Positions 44,897 to 55,275 of a stretch of 64,000 bases of DNA are shown here, one piece after another. The stretch spans positions 6,879,731 through 6,943,730 of the forward strand of contig OY365817.1 of the NCBI GenBank assembly GCA_959347315.1, given 5' to 3'. The position numbers were made by a program, and so were the translations under genes. This DNA is from Bimastos eiseni (lineage: Eukaryota > Annelida > Clitellata > Crassiclitellata > Lumbricidae). How positions within the stretch are numbered: the stretch's first letter is position 1; every line of letters begins with the position of its first letter. The notes under the pieces are model-generated. The model had not been told where the DNA came from and did no database searches. It worked only from the letters and a program-made list of their open reading frames with translations.

Positions 44897-45914
44897 TACA
44901 TAGATGCAAATGGTCTACTTCCGTCCTTGCAATCGGGATTTCGTAGGAACCATTCTACTGAAACTCTCTTGGTTTGCCTTTTGTCTGATTTCTATAGCGC
45001 AATGGTTGTGGTCAGATAACTCTTCTTGCGCCTTTTGATGTTAGTCCAGCATTCTCCTTCAGCGGTTTTCTATTTCTTTTTGCTTGACTGGGGCCCTCTT
45101 GAATGGCTCCGCTCCTTTTTTACTGACCGTACCAATTGTGTAGTTACTGGTAATTCTCGGTCTCGCTGGGTCCCCGCCCCTTTTGGAGTTCCTCAGGGTT
45201 CAGTGATGGGTCCTTTGCTCTAAATTCTCTACACCTCTAATATCAGTTCCCTGCTTACTCTGTCTGGCCTCCTGAATCAATTGTATGCAGATCACATTCA
45301 AGCTTATGTCCATTGCAAAGCAGCTGCTGCAATGGTCTCGGTTCGGCTGATGTGTGATGCCATAAATGTCCTCTCTGGATGGATGGCCTCGAATCACCTC
45401 CTCTTATGGCTGAGACCTATCCTCACATTACTTTTTCATCTGTTGTGCGTGATCTGGGTGTTTTGCTTGATCAGGAGTTTAGTCTCTCGCAACATGTAAA
45501 CCAGGCTTCTGTGCGCGATGTCCTTCACTGGCTACCGGTTCAACAGCGCATTACTTTCCGCATTGCGACACTAGTTTGGCGGTGTCTCTCAGGTTGTGCG
45601 CCATCCTACTTGACTGAACTGTGTCGTCCGGTTTTTGAACTCCTTTCGCGTAGAGCTCTGCGCTCTTCTGCTAAAGGCTTCTGGTGTCCAGGGCCCGCTC
45701 GTGGCTAATGCTGCGTCGAGCTTTCTCAGTGTTTGGTCCGTCCACCTGGAATGGGTCCCGGTTGCCCTCCGCCTTCCCCTTACAATGATCTACCTGCCTT
45801 TTGTAAGCTACTAAAGTCATTTCTTTTTGGCCGTGGCTGGGAGCACCTCTGAGTAGTTTCCCTTGAAGAGGCGCTATATAAATTATCGAAATGAATAATT
45901 GAATGAATGAATAG
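44897..45914 (+). mobile_element. 5'-truncated L2/CR1-type LINE inserted in gypsy integrase
   Basis: Frames give LLPSLQSGFRRNHSTETLLV (44920), LEWLRSFFTDRTNCVVTGNS (45100), FGVPQGSVMGPLL (45185), YADHIQAYVHC (45280; the second catalytic Asp of YADD is His here), VLHWLPVQQRITFRIATLVW (45520) and a SVFGPSTWNGS block near 45730. It ends GAGGCGCTATATAAATTATC with an ATGA tail. CTGTG flanks both sides (44892-44896 and 45915-45919) as a short target duplication. Confidence 0.9.
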
Positions 45915-46340
45915 CTGTGACCAATCAGGAGGCGATCTCGGTCGCCCGAGCTTTAGTCGATAACATAATTGGTCGGTACGGGGTCCCACTGCAGATACTA
46001 ACCGATCAGGGGACGAATTTTGAAGCGAATTTATTCCAGGAGTCGTGTAGGCTGTTCGGCATAGATAAGATACGGACCTCTAGCTATCACCCTAGTGGGT
46101 TTAATTGAGAGGTTTCACAGGACCCTTAATGCCATGCTGGTAAAGTCCTAAGCAGCCATCAAAGAGACTGGATGGTTTCTTGCCCGATGTCCTGGCCGCC
46201 CATAGGGCGTCGCCGCACAAGGTGACTGGCTTTACCCAGAACGTCCTTATGTTCGGTCGGGAAGCCAGGGCACCGATAGATCTGATCTACGGGGAGACCG
46301 CGGGATGTGGAGCTCACAGACTCTACTTATCCGAGTTATT
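45915..46340 (+). pseudogene. Ty3/gypsy integrase, catalytic core remainder
   Basis: The frame resumes with VTNQEAISVARALVDNIIGR, then YGVPLQILTDQGTNFEANLF with the second catalytic Asp, then KIRTSSYHPSGFN. The catalytic Glu region (family form NGxxERF) reaches a stop where the family has NGLVER. PDVLAAHRASPHKVTGFTQN then continues the integrase C-terminal part in another frame. Confidence 0.9.
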
Positions 46341-46870
46341 TGCTCATGAAGTCTTTACCATCTAGCCAACCCGTTCTACCCGATCATCATCCGGTCTCAG
46401 TCTTTAACGATCCCTGGTCACTTCTCATCTCAATGTCCAACCAAGGCATGTCACTTCACAGTGCATGACACTGCACTGTGAAAACTCACGACGACCATCC
46501 TCTCGCATCCTTTTGGTTCATCTACGTCATTGTCAATCAGTGACCTTTACCTGTCCCAGATTCTTCTATCATCCCGCGAACGTTCCACTCAGAACTGATC
46601 ACGAAGAGTGACCTCTTCGAGAATTCCTACCACCGCCTCATTCGATCCTCCATCTTTCAATTCTAAACGACATCCACCTTAGCAGCCGCTCTGCCTCCTC
46701 TCACCCTCGGGAAGCCGGACTCGGACCTCATTCGGATTACCCTTTCGAACAACCACTCTGACTTGACGCGGCGCTCGATAATTAGGCCTAACGGCGCCCT
46801 GTGTTTGGCTTTGGGTGGCACTTCAGAAATTTGGAGTTCATGATTACGATTAGACATAAAGTTATTAGCA
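46341..46870 (+). repeat. Dispersed repeat, related to 54975-55275
   Basis: Both copies begin CACCATCTAGCCAACC (here ACCATCTAGCCAACCCGTT) and end in a CTGGCTTTGG block followed by TTGGAGATTATGAAT or a variant. This copy is longer by about 200 bp in the middle. It follows the gypsy integrase directly, so the gypsy 3' end is missing or replaced. The family is not recognised; it may be a LINE 3' part. Confidence 0.65.
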
Positions 46871-47944
46871 CATATTATAGAATGTAGGCGTTAGCGTTAT
46901 AGATAGAGAACGCCGAATGAGTTGGTCGCTTAAAATCAACATGTGTTATTGATCTGCTCGTGTTGAATGTGGTGTCCTGAGAAACTAAGCCCGAGGGCGA
47001 TAAGGAGACTAACTTCGGCACTATATGTTATTTCTACTGTCAAATAAATGGAAAATCAAAGTGGCATCTTCTACATGTTTCATCATAGAAACACCATTCC
47101 GGGAGGTTACATTGTCCCGGAATGGACCTGCCCGGGACGCGGGACATTTTGATCAATTCCTGGACTGTCCCAGCCAATTCTGTACATGCGGTCACCCTAT
47201 GTTTTTCGTACGATAAATCTTCTGCGGCCGAACGTTCAGTCCCAAAAAAGCGAAAATTCTATTTCTACAGCCGAACCCACACAAAATTAGGCGCGTTGTG
47301 AGGATCGTTTTGGGTCACGGTTAGGGTCAGTGTCGCGTTTGGACATATACGAAAAACTTTTGGTGCGTTTTTATGCCGAACTCTCGGCCGCAGGAGCTCC
47401 ACGCTTTATCGCGTGCCTATAATTATGTCTTCGTGTCGGCGCGCATTTGTCTCGCGCGCAAGTGACGGCACGGGCTGTGAACGGCGTGCATTTGATGGCG
47501 CACTTTTGTCAGATCACCCAGAGTATTAGGCCTTCCTAAAAGGACGGGTCCTACTGGAGTAAATGGCTGATGTTAGCTTTATATTGTTTAAGCTTTGATA
47601 ATTTGAAGAATAGCATGTTAATGATAGAGTCAATGTCTCTTATTCTTATTAGAAACCTGTTTGACCATAGGCGAGAGTGGCAGCCATGAATCACAGGCTC
47701 TGTCCTGGCTATATCTTAGCCGCAATGGTTAGGCCTACTTCTTCATTCAAGTCATTGATTGACATTGTTAAGTATATGAAAACTAATGAGGTGACAGGAG
47801 AAGACCACCAGGAAGCGCTTAAATTTTCTGGACTCAAAATTCTGGGTTGTTTATTGTAGATCTGAATCTGACTTCAGAGTCCAGCTGTACAAGCTATAGC
47901 GATTTATAACTTTACCCAAAGTTGATCATGATCGTCATTTGATC
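46871..47944. other. Unassigned stretch upstream of the bHLH gene
   Basis: No repeat family or gene could be supported. 47260-47520 is CpG-rich with several TCTCGCGCGCAAG-like words and may include the bHLH promoter region. The frame at 47677-47859 shows no known domain. Confidence 0.4.
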
Positions 47945-48596
47945 ATGGAGTCACACCTGTCGACGACGAGGAGCTCCAGTATCCTGAAGGATTCATATAA
48001 TCGGAACAACTCGCGAACCTCGTCTGAATACGTAGGTGGACAATTGGGAATAGACGGCGGCGCAGAGATTCTTCTTAGAGAAGATTGCGAAACAAGGGAA
48101 CACTATAGATCATGTGCTTACGACGCCTGTGGTCTAACAAATAGTCATTCAGATAGAAGAAAGACGACGTATACTGAGGAGGAAGAGGAGGAGGAGGAGG
48201 ATACGTACCAGTACGGCTTCCTGTCGAACTCCTCGCCTCATCTCAGCCATTTACAGCCGACAGAATCGCCGACAGTAGCAGCAGCAGCAGCAGCTGTTCC
48301 ATCGTGCGTTCACTTCAGCAGATACACCGGGTACAAAGGACATAGGTACGCAGCTAACATCCGAGAACGAAAGCGCATGCTCAGTATCAACTCCGCTTTT
48401 GATGAGCTCAGATACCATGTTCCAACCTTTCCATATGAAAAGCGTCTGTCAAAGATCGATACTCTTCGATTAGCGATGGCATATATTGCTCTTCTAAAAG
48501 ACATCCTGAATTCCGGACTGGAACCGCTGGAGCACATTGAAAATACCCTCAGAGACGCCAACAAACGCAAACAGACTGTTCCGTGGAATACCAGTG
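47945..48596 (+). CDS. bHLH transcription factor, Fer2/PTF1A group, exon 1
   Basis: The ATG at 47945 has a good context (A at -3, G at +4). The exon encodes 217 codons plus one base. Residues about 78-85 are a Glu run and 112-117 an Ala run. The bHLH domain spans about residues 134-190: [20 protein letters not shown] (basic region with the RERxR DNA-contacting residues, then helix 1), a loop with [16 protein letters not shown], and helix 2 [15 protein letters not shown]. The loop is characteristic of the PTF1A/Fer1/Fer2/Fer3 group, and [12 protein letters not shown] with FDELR points to Fer2. Such proteins act in the nucleus as heterodimers with E proteins on E boxes and specify neurons. The donor GTTAGT begins at 48597. 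The frame meets a stop one codon past the donor, so splicing is needed. Confidence 0.93.
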
Positions 48597-50160
48597 GTTA
48601 GTACAAATCTCGAGAGAGAGAAAATCAGCCTACTAGTAGTTCATTTTTAATGAGTTACACTGTATTATGTAGTTCCCTTCAAGATAACCTATTTAGGAGC
48701 ACTTTCAGTCCACCCACGGCAAAATAAGTCTTCATGCGTCCTCTGAGAACACTTTGCCAATTTAAAGAACCCTTTACGAGAAGTGTTGTGATATTCCGAC
48801 AGTAGTCGCACGAGTCTAGTGGCACGAGTCTAGTGGCACGAGTCTAGTGGCACGAGTCGTAGTCGAATAAACTTAATTCGTGAATACCACTGGTTAGGTA
48901 CATAACGTGTACGTGCAGAATATTCACAAAGGTTCTTCTGTTTCGTTTAAAATACTCATTGAGTATTTTAAACTCAGTTATAGACAACTGTATAACTTCT
49001 ATAATGAGTATAGATACACTAAGACACTTGCGAGTTAACTCTGCTCTCGGTTTCCATTCTTCCCGCCCTTATCAAGGTGGTCGTTGATTCTCTAATTGTG
49101 CAAAATTATATGACGCAATTCCTGGCCAAGCCATCAGCAATATGTTACAAGAACGTAAGCTAATCACTGGTGGAAAATTACAGCTTCGTGGATGAGAGGA
49201 ATTATGTTTTAAGCGGTTTATAAATAGCCAACTTTGTGTTGATGACCCACAGTTTATAGCATTTCTGGTTACCTTAATTGTACTTGTTAGCTGCTGAACA
49301 ATATTATTTGTTCTTCGTGATTTTTGAACATCATGACGGCTAAATGCAAAACTGTAAATGTATAGGTTTTACATAGCGACCGTAGGCCTATATGGCGTCG
49401 ACCGTGCTTATTTTCCAATGAAAATTTCCGCTCGTCTGTTTGAATGGACGCCACGCCATTTAAGGTCCCCGTGCAAGAGCCGTACTACACCGATATTTTT
49501 GAATCTCCCAAATAAGCCAGCATCGGGAGGCGCATCCGCGCTCATAACGATGTAGCCAAACAGGGGTGCAAAAAAACCAAGATTTTTAAAATCAAAAGTT
49601 GTTTTTTTGTTTTTTGTTTCTTTGGTTTTATTTGGTTTATTGGTTTTTAGTTTTCCTTTCGATTTTGTCACAACAGTTTTATTATAAAAAGCATCAAACA
49701 CAGCATGAAAAAGAGCTACAACTCGTTTTTATGATTAATTTAGCTACTGAATAACACACAATTAGTAATATAAAATAAATATTAGTAAATTAAATAAAAA
49801 TATATAAAAAAACAAAAATTGACATTTTTCGTATCTTTTGTTTTTTTTTATAAATCCAAAATACCAAATAACCAAAAAGACAAATGTTTGCAGCCCTGTA
49901 GCTGTAGCTAACTGGTTCTTTCATCGGCGATACATAGAGTGGCCCTGTTGTAGGCCCTCTGCTTCAAGTTTCAATTACAAGCATACTTTAGTCAAATTAC
50001 TCACAGCATCATATATAACCAGAATCAAAATCGCTGAGCCTATACATTTTTAACACGACACCCTCTCTTACTTAATAATTGTGTGCCATAATTTATAATT
50101 TTGAGACATATTAATTATGTTTAGCAACGATTAAAATGGTCTTGCAATTCTGCATTTCAG
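48597..50160 (+). other. bHLH gene intron (1564 bp)
   Basis: The intron runs from GTTAGT to CTGCATTTCAG. A threefold CACGAGTCTAGTGG repeat lies near 48810-48860, ATACTCATTGAGTAT is a small hairpin near 48952, and a hAT-like MITE occupies 49561-49898. The rest is unassigned. Confidence 0.85.
49561..49898. mobile_element. hAT-like MITE in the bHLH intron (338 bp)
   Basis: It starts CAGGGGTGCAAAAAAACCAA and ends TTTGCAGCCCTG, inverse over the outer 12 bp with mismatches. AACCAAAA and TTTGGTTTT words recur near both ends. The flanks TAGCCAAA and TAGCTGTA match only at 5 of 8, so the duplication has decayed or the ends are off by a few bases. Confidence 0.65.
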
Positions 50161-50270
50161 ATCTTACAGCTCGATTGTCTTGGATCAAATGGAATAATCT
50201 TGGAATAAGAGGAAGGCCACAGATCGCTGCTTTCTCGGTTCCGGTTGTAGAGACGAACTATAGTCGATGA
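50161..50270 (+). CDS. bHLH transcription factor, Fer2/PTF1A group, exon 2
   Basis: After acceptor TTTCAG, two bases complete Asp and give a WNTS-DLTARLSW junction followed by IKWNNLGIRGRP, a C-terminal motif I recall from Fer2-type proteins (WINWENLG in insects). 35 further codons end VPVVETNYSR and TGA at 50268-50270. The total protein is about 253 residues. The exon is too short to stand out alone; phase and motif together support it. Confidence 0.86.
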
Positions 50271-50287
50271 TCACACACCGTGACCCA

Positions 50288-50290
<3 letters not shown>

Positions 50291-50350
<60 letters not shown>

Positions 50351-50372
50351 GCACGCACGCACACGCAGCCAC
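50291..50372 (+). repeat. CA microsatellite
   Basis: About 28 tandem AC units are followed by ACGCACGC variants, 20 bp past the bHLH stop codon and thus in its 3' UTR. Confidence 0.97.
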
Positions 50373-50665
50373 GCACACACAGCAGGAATGGCAATGGCTA
50401 TGGAAAACAAGGAATAAGTGTAAAATAGAACGGTAAGCGTAAAATCTTTGCCGAAGCTTTGAAATTTTTAAATTGAGGATAAAAAACCAAATTAGTTAAT
50501 GGCTATGCCTTTCATTTAACACCATGGAGTCATTCCGGAAGGAATCAAAGGAATACGTGGAGCGCTGAAAGTCACACAGTGGGATCATGTGTGGAGTGCC
50601 AGTGACAATGACTTACATACAACGAATGAATCGGTAGCTAGGTTCATGTAAGTGTATCCATGTAA

Positions 50666-52038
50666 CAGTATTGGGCATGATACCAAAACCTCGAGACCAA
50701 GACCGAGAGGTCCAAGACCAAGACCAAGACCGGGTGGTCCGAGACCAAGACCAAGACCGATGGTCCGAGACCAAGACCGATACCGTTTTTTTAATAAGCG
50801 ATTCAATTTATTAAGACATTAAAACGGAATAACACGCTTAAAACAATAATTTTATTGCTGACGAATACGTGTTGCTTGTATGAAAGAGGTGAGATTCTAT
50901 ATCACTTTCTTTTAGGTTGTTCCCAGACAGACTCTGTGAAACGGACATTATAATGCAATCATATATGCATATATGCATATATATATATATCTATTGATGG
51001 GCATCACAATTGGATATCTATTTATATTATGTCACAGTGTTTCAGTCTTGCAGTTCACGATTATGTGCCCTGTTATCAACGCACGTCTGTTGTTATGTCC
51101 AGTCGTTTGCCATGTGCGTCATACACTGCCGTCTCCCGGCATCTTTGACCCTATTCAGATGGAATACCCTAATTGTCCCCTCTGGAGCAACTACAATTGA
51201 CAAGGTCTGACCTTAGCCCTAACTCCGAGACCTATATTATTATTGAAATGCAAACGAACTACAGAGAGGCACCAAGCGTCAATAGTTCCATCACTGACCA
51301 CTCAATCGACATGCACTCTAGCTAGACCTCTAGTTTTGATTGACATGCATACTCATTTGATGGGTGTTCCAGTTCGACCAATTGCTCTGGTTTAGCGTAA
51401 AACTAAAAGCTCGCCGTGTTGCGGCTTTAATAATGGTCCTGAAGACTGTTTTACCGGCCAGTCTGAACATTTGTGGGTTCAGCAATAGGCTTCGGCCTGA
51501 GAATATCGCACTATAAATTACAGTAGTCTATACGATAGGTTACAAATAAGACATTTGAACAAGTAGATTAATTAGCGTTCCGTTTGAATGGTGTAGGCCT
51601 ACTTGTACTCGGAATTGTAGGTTAACAGTGACTGCCCGTGGCCGACCACATAATAATTAGATTGTTCCAAAACCTTGAAATTTATGAAAGCAAATTTTGA
51701 AATGGCCGATTACGTTGGAAATGCACATTTCCCCCCGATAGTAACTTGTATATATAGGTGGTCAGCATGTCGTAAATCAATAACAAGCGCGTAGGGCCTA
51801 AACATCCGGTTCTCTAATAATCGAAAATAGCCGACAAATATCAAAGAAATTGCTCTGATACGACAAATGACCAAAAACGCTGACCTAAGACAGCGATCAA
51901 TTTTAAGACCAAGACCGACGCAGTCGAGACCAAGACCAAGACCGATGGTCCGAGACCAAGACCAAGACCGATGCATTCGAGACCAAGAGCAAGACCGCAG
52001 TTTTCCGGTCTCGAGACCGATTCGAGACCACATCCCTG
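50666..52038 (-). mobile_element. TCTTGG-array hAT-like element (minus), split by a nested insertion
   Basis: On + it starts CAGTATTGGGCATGATACC and ends GAGACCACATCCCTG, the reverse of the copies at 31030 and 35336. The flanks CCATGTAA (50658-50665) and GCATGTAA (52039-52046) agree at 7 of 8. The body is intact apart from about 560 bp of foreign DNA at 50869-51428. Confidence 0.9.
50869..51428 (-). mobile_element. Partial TTAA-element copy nested in the TCTTGG element
   Basis: Read on -, it begins TTAAAGCCG and follows the left half of the 22364-24126 element through GAGTATGCATG, CATTTCAATAATAATATAGG, TGCTCCAGAGGGGACAATTA and CATAATCGTGAACTGCAAGA. The other half and terminus are missing. 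An AT-rich run with ATATGCATATATGCATAT lies near its distal end. Confidence 0.85.
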
Positions 52039-53405
52039 GCATGTAAGCGTAAAATCTTAGCCGAGGTTTTGAAATTTTGAAATTGTGGATAAAAAAATCG
52101 TGCCTATCCAAAAAAACGTGCCTATCCAATGTATCCTTCGAAACCACAGGCACATTGTCTGAAGCCGTAAGATACAGTCATATTATGTCGATTGGGTCAA
52201 TTGTCTACTGAGATGACAGTACGTCTTATGTGTGTTTAACTCGGCCTAGGGACAAATCCATTTGCAAAGGCATTTGCATCATGAAGTCATATCGACCCAA
52301 TTGCAACTTGTAATTGTAGCTGTAATTGGAAAGGTTTTTATAAAGAAGCGCCACTTCAAGTGGCGAATACATCACAAACGCTCCCTGCCCGATGTTCCCT
52401 AAGTAGGCCTATAGTGGTCATTTCCAGGACCCGAGCTGCCACGGTGCCTGTGTCGCAGTCACAGTGGATTGCTGTCTCTGCCTGTTTGAATGCTCTCCAT
52501 CAACCAATCGATGCGTATAAGCTTAATATAGCGCCCCTTCAAGATATTTACTCATGCCGATCTGAGGTATCCTCCTACGGATTCCTCTCTTTCCATTCTT
52601 TTCTTTCTCGCAAACCCTTGATCTCAAAACGCATCAAAACTCAAGTACTTCTCATTGGCCTCAGACATTTTGGCATCTAATTGGAGACTGCATAACATCG
52701 CCTAAAATTCGCATTTTATGTGACTTTGCGCGATTAAGTAACTATAATTTAAAAAATCAACGAGAATAGTACTAATAATGATAGATAAAAAATAAAATAA
52801 TAAAAAACGTAATAAAAACGTAATAAAACCTAATAAAAAACGCTTTTAAGAAATAAAAAATAATTGGCCTGATGATAACAACAACAACGACGACAACAAC
52901 AATGATATTAATAATTTAATAATTTTGAGCGCATTTTCTGAGAGCGTATGCTTATACTTTAGGCTGGACGGAAGGCTTGCGGGTAGCCTGGCCTGTAGCC
53001 TACTCGAATTCAATGTGCTAACATCAACGAATAAACTTGTCTCACGATGTCTGTGTGCTAGAAGACGAAGATTTTAGTTAATTAAGAGGTTTGGTTTCGG
53101 ACGAAGATCCCGAACGATGACGAGCAAGAAGACAAGAATTTACTTTACCTTTATCCTGAACAGATTGACGCTGCGGAATCAGTAGACCCCTAGTCGAAAG
53201 TCTTGAAGAAATAATATTGTGACAGATTTCTTATCTGTCTTAACCTGCGTACATTAGTGGAACACGAAATTGTGTCTTTTAACTTAAATTTCGTGAAGAG
53301 GAATTTACGGTTCAGCAAATTCCTTTCATCTATCGAGCAGAAGTGGAATGTTAGATAAAAGAAATGTTACTAATCAACATTATTTAGCATTATACAGCAA
53401 AATTA
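52039..53405. other. Mostly unassigned stretch with one LINE 3' end
   Basis: 52043-52096 repeats 50432-50484. AATATAGCGCCCCTTCAAG at 52525-52545 is the reverse of the LINE 3' end, but the body beyond is not clearly LINE. 52690-52870 is A-rich with AATAAAAAACG words. No gene was found. Confidence 0.45.
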
Positions 53406-53755
53406 AAATTAGTCAACAACGGGCCGCAGCTCGTTTGATTGGCGGTGTTCCTAAATTTGACCACATCTCTACGTAGGCCTACATACGGGACGTCCGTCAC
53501 TGGCTCCGGTTCAGCAGCGCATTCATTATAGTAGGCCTATCTTCTCTATTGTCTGGCACTGTGTCTTGGGCCTGTCTATCTTCGGGATCTGTTCGGGTTG
53601 CTCTGGTCGCCAATCTCTTCGCTCGGCCTGTAGAGGCGACTTTGTGGTCCAGCATCATCTCACATGCTCACACTGATTTAAAAGTTGGCGCCGCACGAGT
53701 TCAGTCTGACCAGTGACCAGTCGATCACAGGCCATAGATCATAGAGCGTTCGCAA
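53406..53755 (+). pseudogene. L2/CR1-type LINE fragment (plus), left part
   Basis: It encodes QQRAAARLIGGVPKFDHIST and RDVRHWLRFSSAFI in + frames, then a degraded VVQHHL-type block and RAFA (AGAGCGTTCGCA), where it is interrupted by the AT-flanked element. The reading resumes at 57429 with the expected IVGP. Confidence 0.8.
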
Positions 53756-53863
53756 TAAGCCAGTTCACCCTTATTTCTCGCGCTAGGCGTGATGGGAAAG
53801 GTCAGTGGTCACCGTTCATAAACATCGATAGCAGTGGCCGAAAGGTTAGACGTTTCGCTAAGA

Positions 53864-54116
53864 ATGGATGACTTTCATCGATGGAAAGTAGTTGATTTAC
53901 AGAAATTAAAAAAAGAACGGGGTTACAAGAGTGAAACGTGAACTCGTTGCTCTCGCGTTTGCTATTCATGAGCAACAATTATTGCCGGTTGTTGCTCCAA
54001 ATTTGGACGAAATTCAACAGGTCGATGTGGGTTATCATGCCCTACACCGAGGACGCCTAGGGCCAAAAATGCAGTGCATTGTTTATCTTGTGGATAATTG
54101 CAAAATATCTTTATAG
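53864..54116 (+). pseudogene. SAP-like domain remnant of a transposon protein
   Basis: From an ATG at 53864, MDDFHRWKVVDLQKLKKERG is followed, after a one-base frame change near 53931, by KRELVALAFAIHEQQLLPVV. The pattern (W-x-V-x-D-L-x5-L-x2-R-G, then R-x-E-L-V-x-L-A) is that of a SAP helix-extension-helix DNA-binding domain as found at the N-terminus of some invertebrate transposon proteins. Its place just inside the left terminus suits the start of a transposon gene. No catalytic domain was found. Confidence 0.6.
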
Positions 54117-54379
54117 CTTCAAGATAAACATATTTTAAGACTTTTCACCGAGAGGTGATGCAAGGGGGAACATTACGAAATATGCTAAAATGCACGTGTT
54201 CCAGTGTTCATTCACATCTCTATAAGCCTATTATGCTGAGATGCATAATATGTGGTTTATTGAAAATTTGGAACATGTACTAATCTGATTTTAAACATCA
54301 CGGTAATATTATGATGCCTGTGTGGAACAATTAATTTATAGCACCATCAACCAGGCAGTGCTGCCCCTCATAAATAGTG

Positions 54380-54590
54380 GTGTGCAGGCCGTGCTTTCAT
54401 GTGATGATGATTGGCTTTATGTCACCCGGGGATGAGATGAGTGAGAAGACTTCCCGTTGCCTTCCTCACCTACAATTATGGGCGAGTAACTTGTCCAAGG
54501 TCGCTATGCAGTGACTTGCGGTGGGTTCGAACCTGCGACCCTTCTGTTGCAAGGCACAGAACATCACCCCGTTCCAGTTTACCATTTTCT
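54380..54590 (+). repeat. SINE-like repeat with a B-box-like word
   Basis: It contains GGGGATGAGATGAGTGAGAA, a GCCTTCCTCACC block, TAACTTGTCCAAGGTCGC and GGTGGGTTCGAACCTGCGAC; GGTTCGAACC is a perfect B box. A partial relative lies at 23220-23375. The arrangement suits a tRNA-related or CORE-type SINE, but an A box was not identified. Confidence 0.55.
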
Positions 54591-54974
54591 CATACCATGA
54601 TTCTATGTTAATATCTCATTTTGTAGACAAACATACGAAAAGAACTTTGCAAAATATCAACTTATGGTGTGCAAGACACGACCAGTTTTATGCTGGTGGG
54701 ATATTGACAGCTAATTAATGACTTAATTCTGGGCGTATCAATTTTGACTTGTGATAACTCAGAAAATGTGCCAATTGTCCAACTTTCATCACTGTGTTGG
54801 TAGATTCTAACCATGTACAAGCCTAACGGTTACCAAATTACCCGTAACACAAGCCCTAAAACGGCGTTTTGTTCATTCCCAGAGCACATCCGCTTTGAAA
54901 TCCAATAGTTTACGTACTTAAAGCCCACATTAAAGCAAACACTGAATGACTGCCACTACATATAAAACCCAAAT

Positions 54975-55275
54975 ATCTTCATGAACTCTTCACCATCTAG
55001 CCAACCTGTTCTACCCACTCATCCTCATGTCTTAGTTCTTTCCTGACCTCCTTAACATATCCAATCCTCCATCCAGCTATCTCCAACTATTGCCCTAATC
55101 ATCACTTGCCCTTTCAGCTACTCTGCCCCTCAGGAAATTGGACCTTGTCCTCCAGTGGACAACCCTTAGGACAACCCCTGGATTTGATACACTGCTCATG
55201 AACAAGCTGGTGCCTTGCACCTGGCTTTGGCTTCGGAATGGCACTATAGAAGCTTGGAGATTATGAATACTGATA
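54975..55275 (+). repeat. Dispersed repeat, second copy of the 46341-46870 family
   Basis: It starts TCTTCACCATCTAGCCAACC and ends GGAATGGCACTATAGAAGCT before TTGGAGATTATGAAT. The phrase AAACACTGAATGACTGCCAC occurs on both sides (54940 and 55276), so the repeat was inserted with a direct duplication of about 30 bp or inside a duplicated segment. Confidence 0.7.

Noticed and set aside
47939..47944. Upstream TTG start for the bHLH protein
   Set aside because: The first ATG in frame is at 47945 with good context; TTG starts are not expected in an animal.
50185..50394. Minus frame with a Cys-Val repeat
   Set aside because: It is the translation of the CA microsatellite.
54047..54064. GGACGCCTAGGGCC as an end of the hAT family at 501-1733
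   Set aside because: Only 14 bases match, with no CAGTG terminus or partner; probably chance or a tiny remnant.
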